From Streptomyces ferrugineus (GTDB lineage Bacteria > Actinomycetota > Actinomycetes > Streptomycetales > Streptomycetaceae), in NCBI RefSeq assembly GCF_015160855.1, contig NZ_CP063373.1, positions 1,488,001 to 1,552,000 of the forward strand: a DNA stretch of 64,000 bases. Reading direction: 5' to 3'. The position numbers and the translations under genes were made by a program. The notes beneath the pieces are model-generated. The model had not been told where the DNA came from. It saw only the letters and a list, made by a program, of their open reading frames with translations, and ran no database searches. Of this stretch, positions 24,106 to 33,173 are shown one piece after another; position 1 is the stretch's first letter, and the number at the start of each line of letters is the position of its first letter.

Positions 24106-25926
24106 TCAGACCCGTACGCCCAGCAGCTCGGAGATACGATCCGGCGGCACCGGCCGCGAGTACAGCCACCCCTGGCCGGTGTCGCAGCCGATCCGGCGCA
24201 GCCGTGAGGCCTGCGCCAGCGTCTCCACGCACTCCGCGGTGACCGTCAGGCCCAGCCGGTGGGCGAGCTGGATCATCGCCTCGACCACCACCTCGTCGGC
24301 CGGATTCGGGGGCACCGCCGCGTTGTTGTCGCTCTCGTACTGGAAGCCCCGTACGAACGAACCGTCCAGCTTCAGCACCGACACCGGCAGCCGGCTCAGA
24401 TACGCCAAGTTCGAGTAGCCCGTGCCGAAGTCGTCGATGGCGATGCGTACGCCCATGTCGCTGAGTGCCTGAAGGTCCTGCAGCGGCCGGCCCGCCGAGC
24501 CCATCACCGCCGACTCGGTCAGCTCCAACTGCAGCAGATGCGGGGCGAGTTCGGTCTCGTCGAGGATGCGGGCGACGTCCGCCACCAGGTCGGAGTCCCA
24601 GACCTGGCGCACCGCCACGTTGACGCTCACGAAGATCGGCGGCTCGTCGGGGTGCGCCTCCTGCCAGGCGCGTGCCTGACGGCAGGCGGTCGCCAGGATC
24701 CAGCGGCCGAGCGGCACGATCGAGCCGTCCTCCTCGGCCAGTCCGATGAACCGATTCGGCGCCAGTACGCCGAACTGCGGATGGTTCCAGCGCACCAGCG
24801 CCTCCACGCCGCGCAGCCGGCCGTCCTCCATGCCCACCAGCGGCTGGTACTCCAGGGCGAACTCGCCGCGCTCGATGGCCGGTCGGAGCGTCGCGGCGAG
24901 GGCCTGGCGGGTGATCAGATGGGCGTTGCGCTCGGGGTCGAACAGCGTCCAGCGGTCCTTGCCGTCGGTCTTCGCCCAGTACAGCGTGGTGTCGGCGGCC
25001 TGCATCAGGGCGGTCGGGGTGGTGCCGGCCGCGTGGCGCTCCACGACGCCGATCGAGGCCGACACCGAAAGGCGCCGGCCGGACAGGTCGAAGGGGGCCC
25101 GCAGCGCCTCCAGCACCGACTCGGCGAGGTCGGCCAGTTGCTCGGTGCCCGTGGAGTCCTCGACCAGCAGGGCGAACTCGTCACCGCCGAGCCGGGCCAC
25201 CAGCGGCGGGATCGAGCGGGTCCGCCCCGCCTGTTCGGCGCAGTGCGTGAGCCGCTCGGCGACCGCGGCGAGCAGCTTGTCACCGACCCGGTTGCCGAGG
25301 GTGTCGTTGATCGCCTTGAAGCCGTCAAGGTCCAGGTAGCACAGGCCGATTCGGCCGGTGGTGCCGCTCTCGTCGTACGACTCCACCTCCAGCGCCGCCG
25401 ACAGCTTCTCGAAGAACAGGGTGCGGTTGGGCAGCCGGGTCACCGGGTCGTGCATCCGCAAGTGCCGCAGTTGGTCCTGGAGTTCGCGGTGGGCGCTGAT
25501 GTCGGAGAGGGAGAGCAGGACGCCGCCGGACGCCTCGCCGGGCAGCGGCGCGACCGTGACCTGGACCCACAGGGAGTGGCCCTCCGGGTGCTTCAGGCGT
25601 CGTGTGCAGCGCAGTTCGGCCTGGCGGCCGCGCAGCACCTCGCGGTACGTGTGCCAGGCGCGGGCGTCGGAGGCCAGGTCCACCAGGTCGGCGGCGACGG
25701 CGCCGGTCAGCTCCGCCGGTGCCGTGCCCAGCAGGTCGGCGAAGGTCGGGTTGGCGCCCGCCACCAGGCCCTCGCGGTCGACCACGGCCATCGCCAGCGG
25801 CGCGGCGGAGAACGCGGAGGAGTACGGCGGCGCCCCGGTACCGGGGGGAGGCTGCGCGCTACTGTCTGTGACGGCCGGCCCGATGAGGTCTGCTGCGGGC
25901 GTCGGCCCTTCGGACGTTCCGCTCAC
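24106..25926 (-). CDS. cdgA: PAS-GGDEF-EAL cyclic di-GMP turnover protein (CdgA-like)
   Basis: About 606 aa from GTG 25926, chosen for the GGGAG site 7 nt upstream; ATG 25968 in the same frame is an alternative. An N-terminal PAS domain (LAMAVVDREGLVAGANPTFA) is followed by a GGDEF domain with intact ARLGGDEFALL and an EAL domain with EYQPLV, EALVRW and IDDFGTGYSN. The active sites suggest both diguanylate cyclase and phosphodiesterase potential. In Streptomyces c-di-GMP acts through BldD in development. The layout and the proximity (~27 kb) to adpA resemble S. coelicolor CdgA; the name is by analogy. Confidence 0.85.
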   Translation of the reverse strand: MSGTSEGPTPAADLIGPAVTDSSAQPPPGTGAPPYSSAFSAAPLAMAVVDREGLVAGANPTFADLLGTAPAELTGAVAADLVDLASDARAWHTYREVLRGRQAELRCTRRLKHPEGHSLWVQVTVAPLPGEASGGVLLSLSDISAHRELQDQLRHLRMHDPVTRLPNRTLFFEKLSAALEVESYDESGTTGRIGLCYLDLDGFKAINDTLGNRVGDKLLAAVAERLTHCAEQAGRTRSIPPLVARLGGDEFALLVEDSTGTEQLADLAESVLEALRAPFDLSGRRLSVSASIGVVERHAAGTTPTALMQAADTTLYWAKTDGKDRWTLFDPERNAHLITRQALAATLRPAIERGEFALEYQPLVGMEDGRLRGVEALVRWNHPQFGVLAPNRFIGLAEEDGSIVPLGRWILATACRQARAWQEAHPDEPPIFVSVNVAVRQVWDSDLVADVARILDETELAPHLLQLELTESAVMGSAGRPLQDLQALSDMGVRIAIDDFGTGYSNLAYLSRLPVSVLKLDGSFVRGFQYESDNNAAVPPNPADEVVVEAMIQLAHRLGLTVTAECVETLAQASRLRRIGCDTGQGWLYSRPVPPDRISELLGVRV

Positions 25927-26302
25927 CGCTCGCTCCCGCAGTGCACTCGATCTTCGGATGGGTCTCATCGGAATGGCCGGCCGGGTCGCGGTCGGCGCCG
26001 GGCCGTGTCCGTGCAGGGAAAGTGTCAGGAAAGTGTGCCGATCATAGATGCTGCTTCCGGGCCCTTCCACCTACTGTTCAGTGTTCCCGCGCGACGGGCT
26101 CTTCTGACAGATCGTTTCTGCCCGCACGTGGACGGCTTCTTTGAGCCCCCGATCGTTTGTGACGTTCCGTGAGCGAATCGGGGATGTCGGTCCTGACGGA
26201 CCTCCGGCCCACTCACCCGTCCGGTGCAGCAAAACGGGACGCAGTACGACAATCAGACACAGGCTGGGTGCGGTGTCCCGCGAACCGCTCCCGGAGGTCC
26301 AC

Positions 26303-27655
26303 GTGCCGCGTCAGTTCCCCCTGCTCCGTGGGATGGGCCTGCTGCGGGACCGACCCCGACTGCGCAGCACCGCCGCGGTGTTCACCACGATGTCGGCGCT
26401 CGCCGCGACCTCCCTGGTCGTCGGCCCCTCGGTCGCCGAACCCTTCGACTCGGCACCCTGCGCCCTCGAACGCACGGACGCCCACCACTCGGAGGGCCTG
26501 GACACCTGGAACGCCTCCTATCCGCGCCCGACCCGGGGGCTCAACGCGGTCATGGTGTTCCTGTCCTTCCCGGACTCGCCCCCGCAGACGACCCCCGCCG
26601 AACTGACGGCCGACCACTTTCCGGCCACCACCCACTTCTTCGAACGCGCCTCCTACGGCAGATTCACCCTGCGCCCGCATCCGCTGCGGCACTGGCTGCG
26701 CATGCCGCGCCCGTCGACGGCGTACGCCATACAGCGCGACTGGCGCGTCACCGACCGGGCCGCCTATCTGCGCGACGCGCTCGCGGTGGCCGACCGGGAG
26801 GTGGACTTCTCGCGCTACGACATCGTCTACTTCGTCGCCGACCCGGACGCGCCCGGCGTGGACTCGGACGCCACGAAGGTCGTCAACCTGGAGGCCCCGC
26901 TGCGGGCCGACGGCAAGGACATCCGGCGTGTGGTCACCGTGTTCGAGAACCATCCGCCGGACCGGCTGGTCCTCGCGCACGAGACCGGCCATGTCTTCGA
27001 CCTTCCCGACCTGTACCACCGTCCGGCGGACGGCAAGGGCGACTGGGACACCTATGTCGGCGACTGGGACCTGATGGGCAGCCAGTTCGGGATGGCGCCG
27101 GACCTGTTCGGCTGGCACAAGTGGAAGCTGGGGTGGCTGGAGCCGCGGCAGGTGGTGTGTGTGCAGGGGTCGGGGAGCGGGGCAGTCCGGCTGACGCTGG
27201 AGCCGCTGTCGGCGGGGCCCGGCGGGGCGGTGCAGACGGGAGTGGCGGCGGCGGGACAGGGCTTCGGTTCCTACGGCTCTCGCGGCACCCGCGGGGCCCT
27301 GCCGGGGTTCGGGCTGGGCAACGGGGTCAAGCTCGCCGTGGTCCGTACCGGGCCCGAGAGCGCGCTCGCCTTCGAGGTGCGCGGTCCGGTGGGCAATGAC
27401 GCGCAGACCTGCCGGCAGGGGGTGCTGGTGTACCGGGTGCGCAGCGAGACCGAGTCCGGGGGCGGGCCGGTCGAGGTGATCGACGCCCATCCGCACAGCG
27501 AGGCCTGCTGGGAGGAGTCCGTGTACCCACCGCTCGCGGACGCACCGGTCGGGCTCGGCGAGAGCTTCACGGTGCCGGGGGAGGGAGTCCGGGTGGAGGT
27601 GGAGGGACGGACGGCCTCGGGGGCGTGGACGGTGAAGATCGCGACGGCCGGGTGA
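26303..27655 (+). CDS. Secreted M6-like zinc metalloprotease
   Basis: 450 aa from GTG 26303 (CCGGAGG 6 nt upstream). A signal sequence (~20-48, hydrophobic core AVFTTMSALAATSLVVGPSV) precedes a metzincin-type domain with LAHETGHVFDLPDLYH at ~226, holding the HExxH zinc motif, and WDLMGSQFG nearby, as in the M6 (immune inhibitor A-like) family. Repeated cysteines suggest an extracellular disulfide-bonded protein. The substrate is unknown. Confidence 0.85.
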   Translation: MPRQFPLLRGMGLLRDRPRLRSTAAVFTTMSALAATSLVVGPSVAEPFDSAPCALERTDAHHSEGLDTWNASYPRPTRGLNAVMVFLSFPDSPPQTTPAELTADHFPATTHFFERASYGRFTLRPHPLRHWLRMPRPSTAYAIQRDWRVTDRAAYLRDALAVADREVDFSRYDIVYFVADPDAPGVDSDATKVVNLEAPLRADGKDIRRVVTVFENHPPDRLVLAHETGHVFDLPDLYHRPADGKGDWDTYVGDWDLMGSQFGMAPDLFGWHKWKLGWLEPRQVVCVQGSGSGAVRLTLEPLSAGPGGAVQTGVAAAGQGFGSYGSRGTRGALPGFGLGNGVKLAVVRTGPESALAFEVRGPVGNDAQTCRQGVLVYRVRSETESGGGPVEVIDAHPHSEACWEESVYPPLADAPVGLGESFTVPGEGVRVEVEGRTASGAWTVKIATAG

Positions 27656-27702
27656 CACTTCCGTGGCCTGCGGCCAGGACGGCCGACGGTGCAGGGGTCA
27701 TC

Positions 27703-27781
27703 AAAAGCGAAGGCCCCTCGCGGTTGCGAAGGGCTTTCACTGTCGTGCGCCGCCAGGGACTCGAACCCCGGACCCGCTGAT
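27703..27781 (-). repeat. Duplicated tRNA-Lys 3' half plus terminator (att-like scar)
   Basis: This 79-bp segment repeats 27852-27930 with 4 mismatches, at a spacing of 149 bp. It contains the downstream hairpin and the last 36 nt of tRNA-Lys (27746-27781), then diverges within the anticodon arm. The ~70 bp between the copies hold a CCCCGGGGGATAACCCCCGG repeat and no gene. The arrangement is that of the two att sites left by an element that used the tRNA 3' end. Confidence 0.75.
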
Positions 27782-27894
27782 GCTGCATTCCCCGGGGGAT
27801 AACCCCCGGACCCCCAGCCGCCCCCTGCGGGACTCGGGGAGAATCTGCCCCAAAAGCGAAGGCCCCCCGCAGTTGCGAGGGGCCTTCACTGTCG

Positions 27895-27968
27895 TGCGCC
27901 GCCAGGGACTCGAACCCCGGACCCGCTGATTAAGAGTCAGCTGCTCTAACCAACTGAGCTAGCGGCGC
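27895..27968 (-). tRNA. tRNA-Lys (CTT), copy 3
   Basis: 74 nt, identical to the other two copies, with anticodon CTT and no CCA. A terminator-like hairpin (~27858-27885) follows. Its 5' end overlaps by 10 nt the stop of the upstream same-strand prim-pol-like gene. Confidence 0.95.
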
Positions 27969-28534
27969 CTGCTGACGTCGTAGACCTTAGCACCCTGGTC
28001 GGCGTGGGGAAAAATCGATATCCGAACGGCCGCGCGAGCCGCTCTCACGGCCGCCCAGAGCAGGACCTCGGGGCCCGGCAGCCAGGGATTACGGGTGTCC
28101 GGCGCGACCAGCCAGCGGGAGCCGCCGGGGGTGGCGGAGCCGGACCGGGCCGGGACGGTCACCGCGTCTCCGGGGCCGTGGCACAGGAGTGCCGGGACAT
28201 CGCCCGCGCGGCCGAACTCCTCCCACCGCAGCAGCGACGGCAGCCGCTGGGCCGTGCCGGGGGCGGCGAACAGCAGCATCCGGCCCCGGCACACCGCCAC
28301 CGGTCCCGAGCCGGGCCCCTCCTCCCAGAGCTGGTCGACGATCCGGCGCCCGAAGATCACGGGCGCGCTCACGACGTCGAACACCGAACCGCAGGCCAGG
28401 ACGGCGGAGGCCGCCGGCCGGTCGTCCCGGAGCGCTGGGGCGCCGCGCGGATGCGGCTCCGCGGAGGCGAGCCAGGCGGCGCCGTCCGCGGTGAGGCAGG
28501 CGGGGGAGGACGGGGCGTTGCGTGTGCTGCTCAT
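27959..28534 (-). CDS. Prim-pol N-terminal-like protein (annotated in relatives as bifunctional DNA primase/polymerase)
   Basis: 191 aa. The pattern ADGAAWLASAEPHPRG, CGSVFDVVSAPVIFGRRIVD and GSRWLVAPDTRNPWLPGPEV is that of short actinobacterial proteins named after the prim-pol N-terminal domain. The length is well below a full primase/polymerase, and I see no complete catalytic metal triad, so enzymatic function is doubtful. The stop codon lies inside the 5' end of tRNA-Lys copy 3. Confidence 0.7.
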   Translation of the reverse strand: MSSTRNAPSSPACLTADGAAWLASAEPHPRGAPALRDDRPAASAVLACGSVFDVVSAPVIFGRRIVDQLWEEGPGSGPVAVCRGRMLLFAAPGTAQRLPSLLRWEEFGRAGDVPALLCHGPGDAVTVPARSGSATPGGSRWLVAPDTRNPWLPGPEVLLWAAVRAARAAVRISIFPHADQGAKVYDVSRRR

Positions 28535-28655
28535 GCCGGATACATCTACCGACGGTGAGCATCCCGCTCCCGAGAGTTCCGGGAATCCGGGACAGGGCGG
28601 GGTGGCAGGGCGTATCTTGCCCGCCTGGCATATGCCATGTGGGTCACATCGGGGG

Positions 28656-29021
28656 TCACACCGGGTCGACGTGCCCCGGGCCCTCGACCCCTCGCATCAG
28701 ATCCCTGCCGAACTCCACCATCTTCTTGGCGTAGTCCTCGGTCCACTCGGCCTGCTCGGCGATGTCGGCGGGCGTGAGGCGGTCGAACCGCCGGGGGTCG
28801 GCGAGCTGGGCCGCCGCGATGGCCTGGAACTCCACCGCGCGGTCCGTCGCCGCCCGGAACGCCTGGGTCAGCTCGGTCGCCCGCGCGAGCAGCGCCCGCG
28901 GGTCGTCGATCGACTCCAGGTCGAAGAAGTGCTCCGGGTCGGCGGCCGCCTGCGCGGGCTCGAAGAGCAGGGGCGCGGGGCGTAGCCGCGGTTCGTTCCG
29001 ACGCGGCGTGGGCTCCGCCAT
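28656..29021 (-). CDS. Small helical protein downstream of the helicase
   Basis: 121 aa from ATG 29021 with GAGGAGGAG upstream. It is charged and helical (LFEPAQAAADPEHFFDLESI; RALLARATELTQAFRAATDR; LTPADIAEQAEWTEDYAKKM) with no membrane segment. The family is not recognised. It lies 90 bp after the SF1 helicase on the same strand and may be an accessory of the helicase-nuclease operon or an independent conserved gene. Confidence 0.65.
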   Translation of the reverse strand: MAEPTPRRNEPRLRPAPLLFEPAQAAADPEHFFDLESIDDPRALLARATELTQAFRAATDRAVEFQAIAAAQLADPRRFDRLTPADIAEQAEWTEDYAKKMVEFGRDLMRGVEGPGHVDPV

Positions 29022-29110
29022 GCGTTCTCCTCCTCGTACGTAACCAGTCCACCGTCCATTGTCCCGCGCCCGCGCAAGTAGGCGTATGACGCGGGCCAAT
29101 GCGGCTCCGA

Positions 29111-30448
29111 TCAACCGGGCCGCCAGGCCACCCGATGCTCGGCCAGCCGCGCCAGCACCGCGTGGTTGGCCTCCCAGCCGTCCGGGAACTTCACCACCGT
29201 CCCCAACTGCACCGGCTCCGTCGACGGATAGTCGTCCAGCAGCTCGCTCACCCCGGCCCGGCACACCACGACGCAGGCGTGCCGGTGGCGGGAGGCGAGG
29301 ACGCACAGGCGGCCCGTCTCCAGGTGGAAGGCGGTGGCGTCGGGGCGGCCGGAGAGGGGGTGGAGGACGACGGTCACGTCGTATTCGCGGCCCTGGAGCC
29401 GGTTCGCGGTGTCCACCGTGACATCGGTCACCCCCAGCTCGGCCAGCGCCGCACGGACCGCCGCCGCCTGATCGCGATGGGCCGTGCCGACCGCGATCCG
29501 GTCGGCGGTCAGGGGCGCGGGGTCCGGTGAGCGCTCCGACGTCGCCGCGCCGCCCCGGTCCAGCAGCCGCCGTACCACCGCCGCCACCGCCCGCACCGCC
29601 TCCGGATCCGTGCGCGGGGTGCGCCGGGCGGGCAGCTCCAGCAGGCCCCAGCCCGACTCCGCCGCCTCGTCGATCACCCGGTCCGGGCCCGAGCCGTCGG
29701 ACGGGACCGCGAAGGACAGCCGGCGGTCCTCGTGGCCGGTGCCGCTGCGGAAGGGGGTGTAGGGGTAGAAGGCGTCGGAGACGAGGGGCGCGGCGGACGC
29801 GGGCAGGCGCCAGGAGACCGGCAGGCGGTGCTGGGGCAGGTCCGGGTTGTGGGCCAGCAGGGTGGTGACGGCGGAGGCCGAGGGGTCGTACGACAGGCCC
29901 GCCCACTGCTCGCTGCCGACGATGGAGAACGGGTCGAGCTGGCCCGGGTCGCCCACGAACAGCGCCCGCTCGAACAGCCCGGCCACGGCGAGCAGCGAGT
30001 CCGAGCGCATCTGGTACGCCTCGTCGACGATCGCATGCCGCCACGGCTCGTCGACCTTCACATGCGCCCACTTGGCCGCCGTGGACAGCACGACCGCGAG
30101 GCCCGCGAGGTCGGCCGCCTTCGCCGACTTGCGTACGTTCGGCAGGTCGTCCAGCGCCTTGTCGTACGGGTCGGCGTCGCTGCTGTGCAGCCGGCCCACC
30201 GGCAGCTCCGGGTTCTTCTCGGCGAGCCTGAGCACCAGGTCGTCGACCTGCGCGTTGGTCTGCGCGACGATCATCAACGGGCGACCGGCGTCCGCGAGTT
30301 CGAGGGCCGCGCGGACCACCAGCGTGGACTTGCCGGCACCGGGCGGGGAGTCCACGACGACACCGCGCGCCTCGCTGTGCAGGGTGTGGTGCAGGATCGC
30401 GGCGGTGGCCTCGGCCGCCGCGGCACCGGGGTCGAACACGGCGGTCAC
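29111..30448 (-). CDS. SF1-type DNA/RNA helicase (Dna2/UPF1-like)
   Basis: 445 aa from GTG 30448. Helicase motifs appear in order: Walker A VVDSPPGAGKSTLV, Ia MIVAQTNAQVDDLV, II HAIVDEAYQMRSD, III LFVGDPGQLDPFS, a motif IV-like SWRLP, V TVDTANRLQGREYDVTVVL and VI LCVLASRHRHACVVV. The order is that of SF1B helicases acting with a bound nuclease. Its start overlaps the middle gene's stop as GTGA. A motor role in DNA repair or defence is inferred from the nuclease two genes upstream. Confidence 0.85.
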   Translation of the reverse strand: MTAVFDPGAAAAEATAAILHHTLHSEARGVVVDSPPGAGKSTLVVRAALELADAGRPLMIVAQTNAQVDDLVLRLAEKNPELPVGRLHSSDADPYDKALDDLPNVRKSAKAADLAGLAVVLSTAAKWAHVKVDEPWRHAIVDEAYQMRSDSLLAVAGLFERALFVGDPGQLDPFSIVGSEQWAGLSYDPSASAVTTLLAHNPDLPQHRLPVSWRLPASAAPLVSDAFYPYTPFRSGTGHEDRRLSFAVPSDGSGPDRVIDEAAESGWGLLELPARRTPRTDPEAVRAVAAVVRRLLDRGGAATSERSPDPAPLTADRIAVGTAHRDQAAAVRAALAELGVTDVTVDTANRLQGREYDVTVVLHPLSGRPDATAFHLETGRLCVLASRHRHACVVVCRAGVSELLDDYPSTEPVQLGTVVKFPDGWEANHAVLARLAEHRVAWRPG

Positions 30449-32049
30449 AGCACGTCCTCCTCGGTCGGCGCGTCGGCGGCTTCGAACACCTGCTCCCCGG
30501 GCGGCCCGCCGTGCGTCCACGGCGTCTGCTCCGGCTCGGGCAGTTTCGCCCCGCCCCGCTGCTCGTGCTCGAACAGGGTGAAGCAGACCAGGTCGCCCTT
30601 CCGCGGCACCGACCCCTCCTCCGGCTCCTTGCCGCGGCCCATCTTGTCGAGCACCCGCAGCACGATCAGCGCGCCGCCGTCCTCGGTCCCGTGCTCATGG
30701 CCGACGAACTCCGCCGACTGCGGCTTCCCGCCCAGCGAGCGGAACACCTTGGCCCGCTCACCCAGATGCGGCCGGTCGTCGGTGCGGACGGTGACCAGGG
30801 GGCGCGGGCTCGGCCGCTTGCTCTCGCTGTACGCCATCACCACCTCGGTGACCTCGCCCGCGAACGCCTCCCCGGCCAGCCGCCGCCCCGCCATCACCAG
30901 CGGGTCGTCCAGCGCCTCCTGGGCCTCCAGACGGGCCTGTTCGCGCTCGCGCGCGGCGAGCTTGTTCGCGGCGGTGACCGCGTCGTCGCGGCGCGGCTGC
31001 GGGGGCTCGCCGGCGACGACCCGGTCGCGGTGGCCGGTGAACGACCAGCGGTCGCGCGTCCACCGCTCCTCGGCCCGCGCCGCCTCGGGCAGCTCCCGCA
31101 GCCGGTCCAGGCCCCGCCACACCGCGTCCCAGGTGGGCCGGGTCCGGCTCTCGACCAGGGCGCGGATCTCCCGCTCGGCGGCGGTGAGCCCACCGAGCCG
31201 GTCGTCGGCCTCCACCCCGTCCTCGGCGGCGGCGAGGGCGGTGCGGGCGCGGTCGTAGCGCTCGATGGCGGGGGCCAGCAGCTTGTTGTCGAACGCCGGG
31301 TCGGTGGCGGGACCGGCCGGCGGGCACAGCAGCTGGCCCTCCCGGTCGCGTGCGAGTTCCGCGCGCAGGGCCGCCTCGGCGCCCGTCTCGCCGTCCGGCG
31401 GGTCGATCCAGGCCAGCAGCGCGGCCAGGTGCTGGTCCTCCAGGGTGGACTGGCCGGTCGCCCAGTGCCGGGCCAGCACGTCCGTCATGGCCAGCAGGAG
31501 GGAGGAGCCGGGCACGCGGGCCCGCTCGCCGAAGTGGGTCAGCCAGCGGCCGAGCAACGGCACGCGCGGGGGCGCCGGATGGGGGGCCTCCGGGTCCTGC
31601 TCCGCCGTACGCCTGAACCGCATGGAGCGGCCGAGGAGCCGTACGAAGTCGATGCCCGCGCGGCTCGGCACGATGAGCTGCGGGGCGTCCGCGCACAGTT
31701 CGACCTCGACCTTGACCCGCTTTCCGGTCTCCGGGTCGGTCTCGCTGCGCTCGGCGGCCTCCACGGCCTCCGCGTGGGCGTCGATGTACGGCAGTACGAC
31801 GTCCGCCAGCTCGGACAGGAACGTGAACCTGAGGTCCCGGTCGCGCGGCTGCGGTACCACCAGCAGGTGCGGGGCTTCCCGGTCCGTGCCGACCAGCGCG
31901 CCGAGCGGGGCGCCGGCCTCACCGGCGGTGGTGAGCGGCACGAAGACCAGCGGGCGGTCCGACAGATGCCGGTGGCGGACGGTCGCGGCGGGCTGGGCGC
32001 GGCCGGTGCTGACGGCCTCGAGGCGGGCGAGGGTGGAGATCAGCGACAC
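30445..32049 (-). CDS. Hypothetical protein of the helicase-nuclease operon
   Basis: 534 aa, family not recognised. It is charged, with a central coiled-coil-like stretch (VTAANKLAAREREQARLEAQ) and an acidic C-terminus ending TEEDVL. The C-terminal third includes a beta-rich region (PLVTVRTDDRPHLGERAKVF; KGDLVCFTLFEHEQRGGAKL). It is sandwiched by overlaps between the nuclease (10 bp) and the helicase (4 bp), so it is very likely a structural or adaptor subunit of one complex; that is inference. Confidence 0.7.
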   Translation of the reverse strand: MSLISTLARLEAVSTGRAQPAATVRHRHLSDRPLVFVPLTTAGEAGAPLGALVGTDREAPHLLVVPQPRDRDLRFTFLSELADVVLPYIDAHAEAVEAAERSETDPETGKRVKVEVELCADAPQLIVPSRAGIDFVRLLGRSMRFRRTAEQDPEAPHPAPPRVPLLGRWLTHFGERARVPGSSLLLAMTDVLARHWATGQSTLEDQHLAALLAWIDPPDGETGAEAALRAELARDREGQLLCPPAGPATDPAFDNKLLAPAIERYDRARTALAAAEDGVEADDRLGGLTAAEREIRALVESRTRPTWDAVWRGLDRLRELPEAARAEERWTRDRWSFTGHRDRVVAGEPPQPRRDDAVTAANKLAAREREQARLEAQEALDDPLVMAGRRLAGEAFAGEVTEVVMAYSESKRPSPRPLVTVRTDDRPHLGERAKVFRSLGGKPQSAEFVGHEHGTEDGGALIVLRVLDKMGRGKEPEEGSVPRKGDLVCFTLFEHEQRGGAKLPEPEQTPWTHGGPPGEQVFEAADAPTEEDVL

Positions 32050-33173
32050 GGGCCCACCGCCTCCCGGCCGAGGGCCTCCGCACGCAGCTGTGCCGCCCTG
32101 CGCAGGGCGGCCACCGCCGGGTCGTCCGGGTCGCCGGACTCGCCGCGGGCCGCCGACAGGACGTCCTCGACCGTCGCGAGGCCACCCAGCTCGGCGCGCA
32201 CGGAACGGCCCAGCGACGTCACCGCGCCGGACTCGCGGGAGCGGGCGCGGCAGTGGAAGGCCAGTTCACAGGCGGACAGGCACTCGGGCGCGTAGGTCGC
32301 CGGGACCGACTCGACGGCGGCCGTCAGCTCGGCCGGGGGCAGCTCCGGGGAGAAGCAGGTGCCGGCGGGGAGGGTGTCGGCGATGTCCTCGACGCGGGTG
32401 AGACGGGCGAGCTGGCGGGCGGTCACCGCGCGCTGCTTGCGGACGTCGACGGCCGAGGCGGTGGGGAGGTTGGAGAAGTCCTTGGGGCAGACGAGGAGGA
32501 CGCGGTGGCGCACGCGCGGGGCGGTCTCCAGGCGGGATGCGATCTGCTCCAGCGCCAGCACGTACACCGCCGACTGCCGGGCGGCGGCGCCCACCTTGGC
32601 GGCGTCCGCCGAGCCGTCCAGCATCGGGAAGGACTTGATCTCCACGACCGTCCAGCTCCCGTCCGGGTGCACGACGACCGCGTCCGGCTCCAGGAAGGCC
32701 GGCGAGCCGGCGACGTCCAGCGCGAGCATGGGGTGGTCCAGCAGGGTCCACTCGCCGCGCGCCTCGGTGGCCTCGCGCAACGCCAGTGCCGTACGGGCCG
32801 TCCGGCCCTCGGGCCCGGTCGCGGTGAGCTCGGGCACGCGCGCGTGGGCGGGCGGTTCGGCGCCGCGGTCCAGCTTCTCGCGCACCAGGCGCAGCAGCTC
32901 CGCGCCGCCGTCCGCCTTGACCTTGGCCTCGAAGGCGTTGCCGCGGGTGAAGGCGAACTGCGACTGCCCGAAGACCGACGGCGAGCCCAGCGCGCTCGCC
33001 AGCGCCGCCTTGTCCACCCCGGCGCCGTCCAGGATCGCGCGCCGCTCGCAGCCGGGGTTGGCGGCGAGGGCGGCCAGGGCGCGCGCGTCCAGCGCCTTGG
33101 CCGCTACGTCGGGACCGCGCAGCTCAGCGAGCCGATGCCGGAGCGCCGTCCCCCGCGTCCTGGGGAGCGGCAC
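32040..33173 (-). CDS. RecB-like PD-(D/E)XK nuclease with predicted 4Fe-4S cluster
   Basis: 377 aa from GTG 33173 (GGAG 9 nt upstream); in-frame starts at 33251 and 33257 would add ~26-28 residues. Nuclease motifs are GNAFE (motif I), Asp164 in FLEPDAVVV and Glu178/Lys180 in VVEIKSF, then QSAVYVLALEQI (motif III Gln). Cys273 and the C-terminal ECLSACELAFHC (Cys298, 302, 308) match the four-cysteine iron-sulfur staple of Cas4, AddB and Dna2. It begins the operon with the helicase and overlaps the upstream PAP2 gene by at least 50 bp. Confidence 0.8.
   Translation of the reverse strand: MPLPRTRGTALRHRLAELRGPDVAAKALDARALAALAANPGCERRAILDGAGVDKAALASALGSPSVFGQSQFAFTRGNAFEAKVKADGGAELLRLVREKLDRGAEPPAHARVPELTATGPEGRTARTALALREATEARGEWTLLDHPMLALDVAGSPAFLEPDAVVVHPDGSWTVVEIKSFPMLDGSADAAKVGAAARQSAVYVLALEQIASRLETAPRVRHRVLLVCPKDFSNLPTASAVDVRKQRAVTARQLARLTRVEDIADTLPAGTCFSPELPPAELTAAVESVPATYAPECLSACELAFHCRARSRESGAVTSLGRSVRAELGGLATVEDVLSAARGESGDPDDPAVAALRRAAQLRAEALGREAVGPCR

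Noticed and set aside
27663..27929. Small forward frames ending in GLEPRTR over the tRNA-Lys copies
   Set aside because: This peptide is the antisense reading of the tRNA 3' half and recurs at every tRNA-Lys copy; it is not a gene.
30511..32295. Forward open frame opposite the helicase-operon middle gene
   Set aside because: Codon bias and overlaps support the reverse-strand operon; the forward translation has no recognisable motif.
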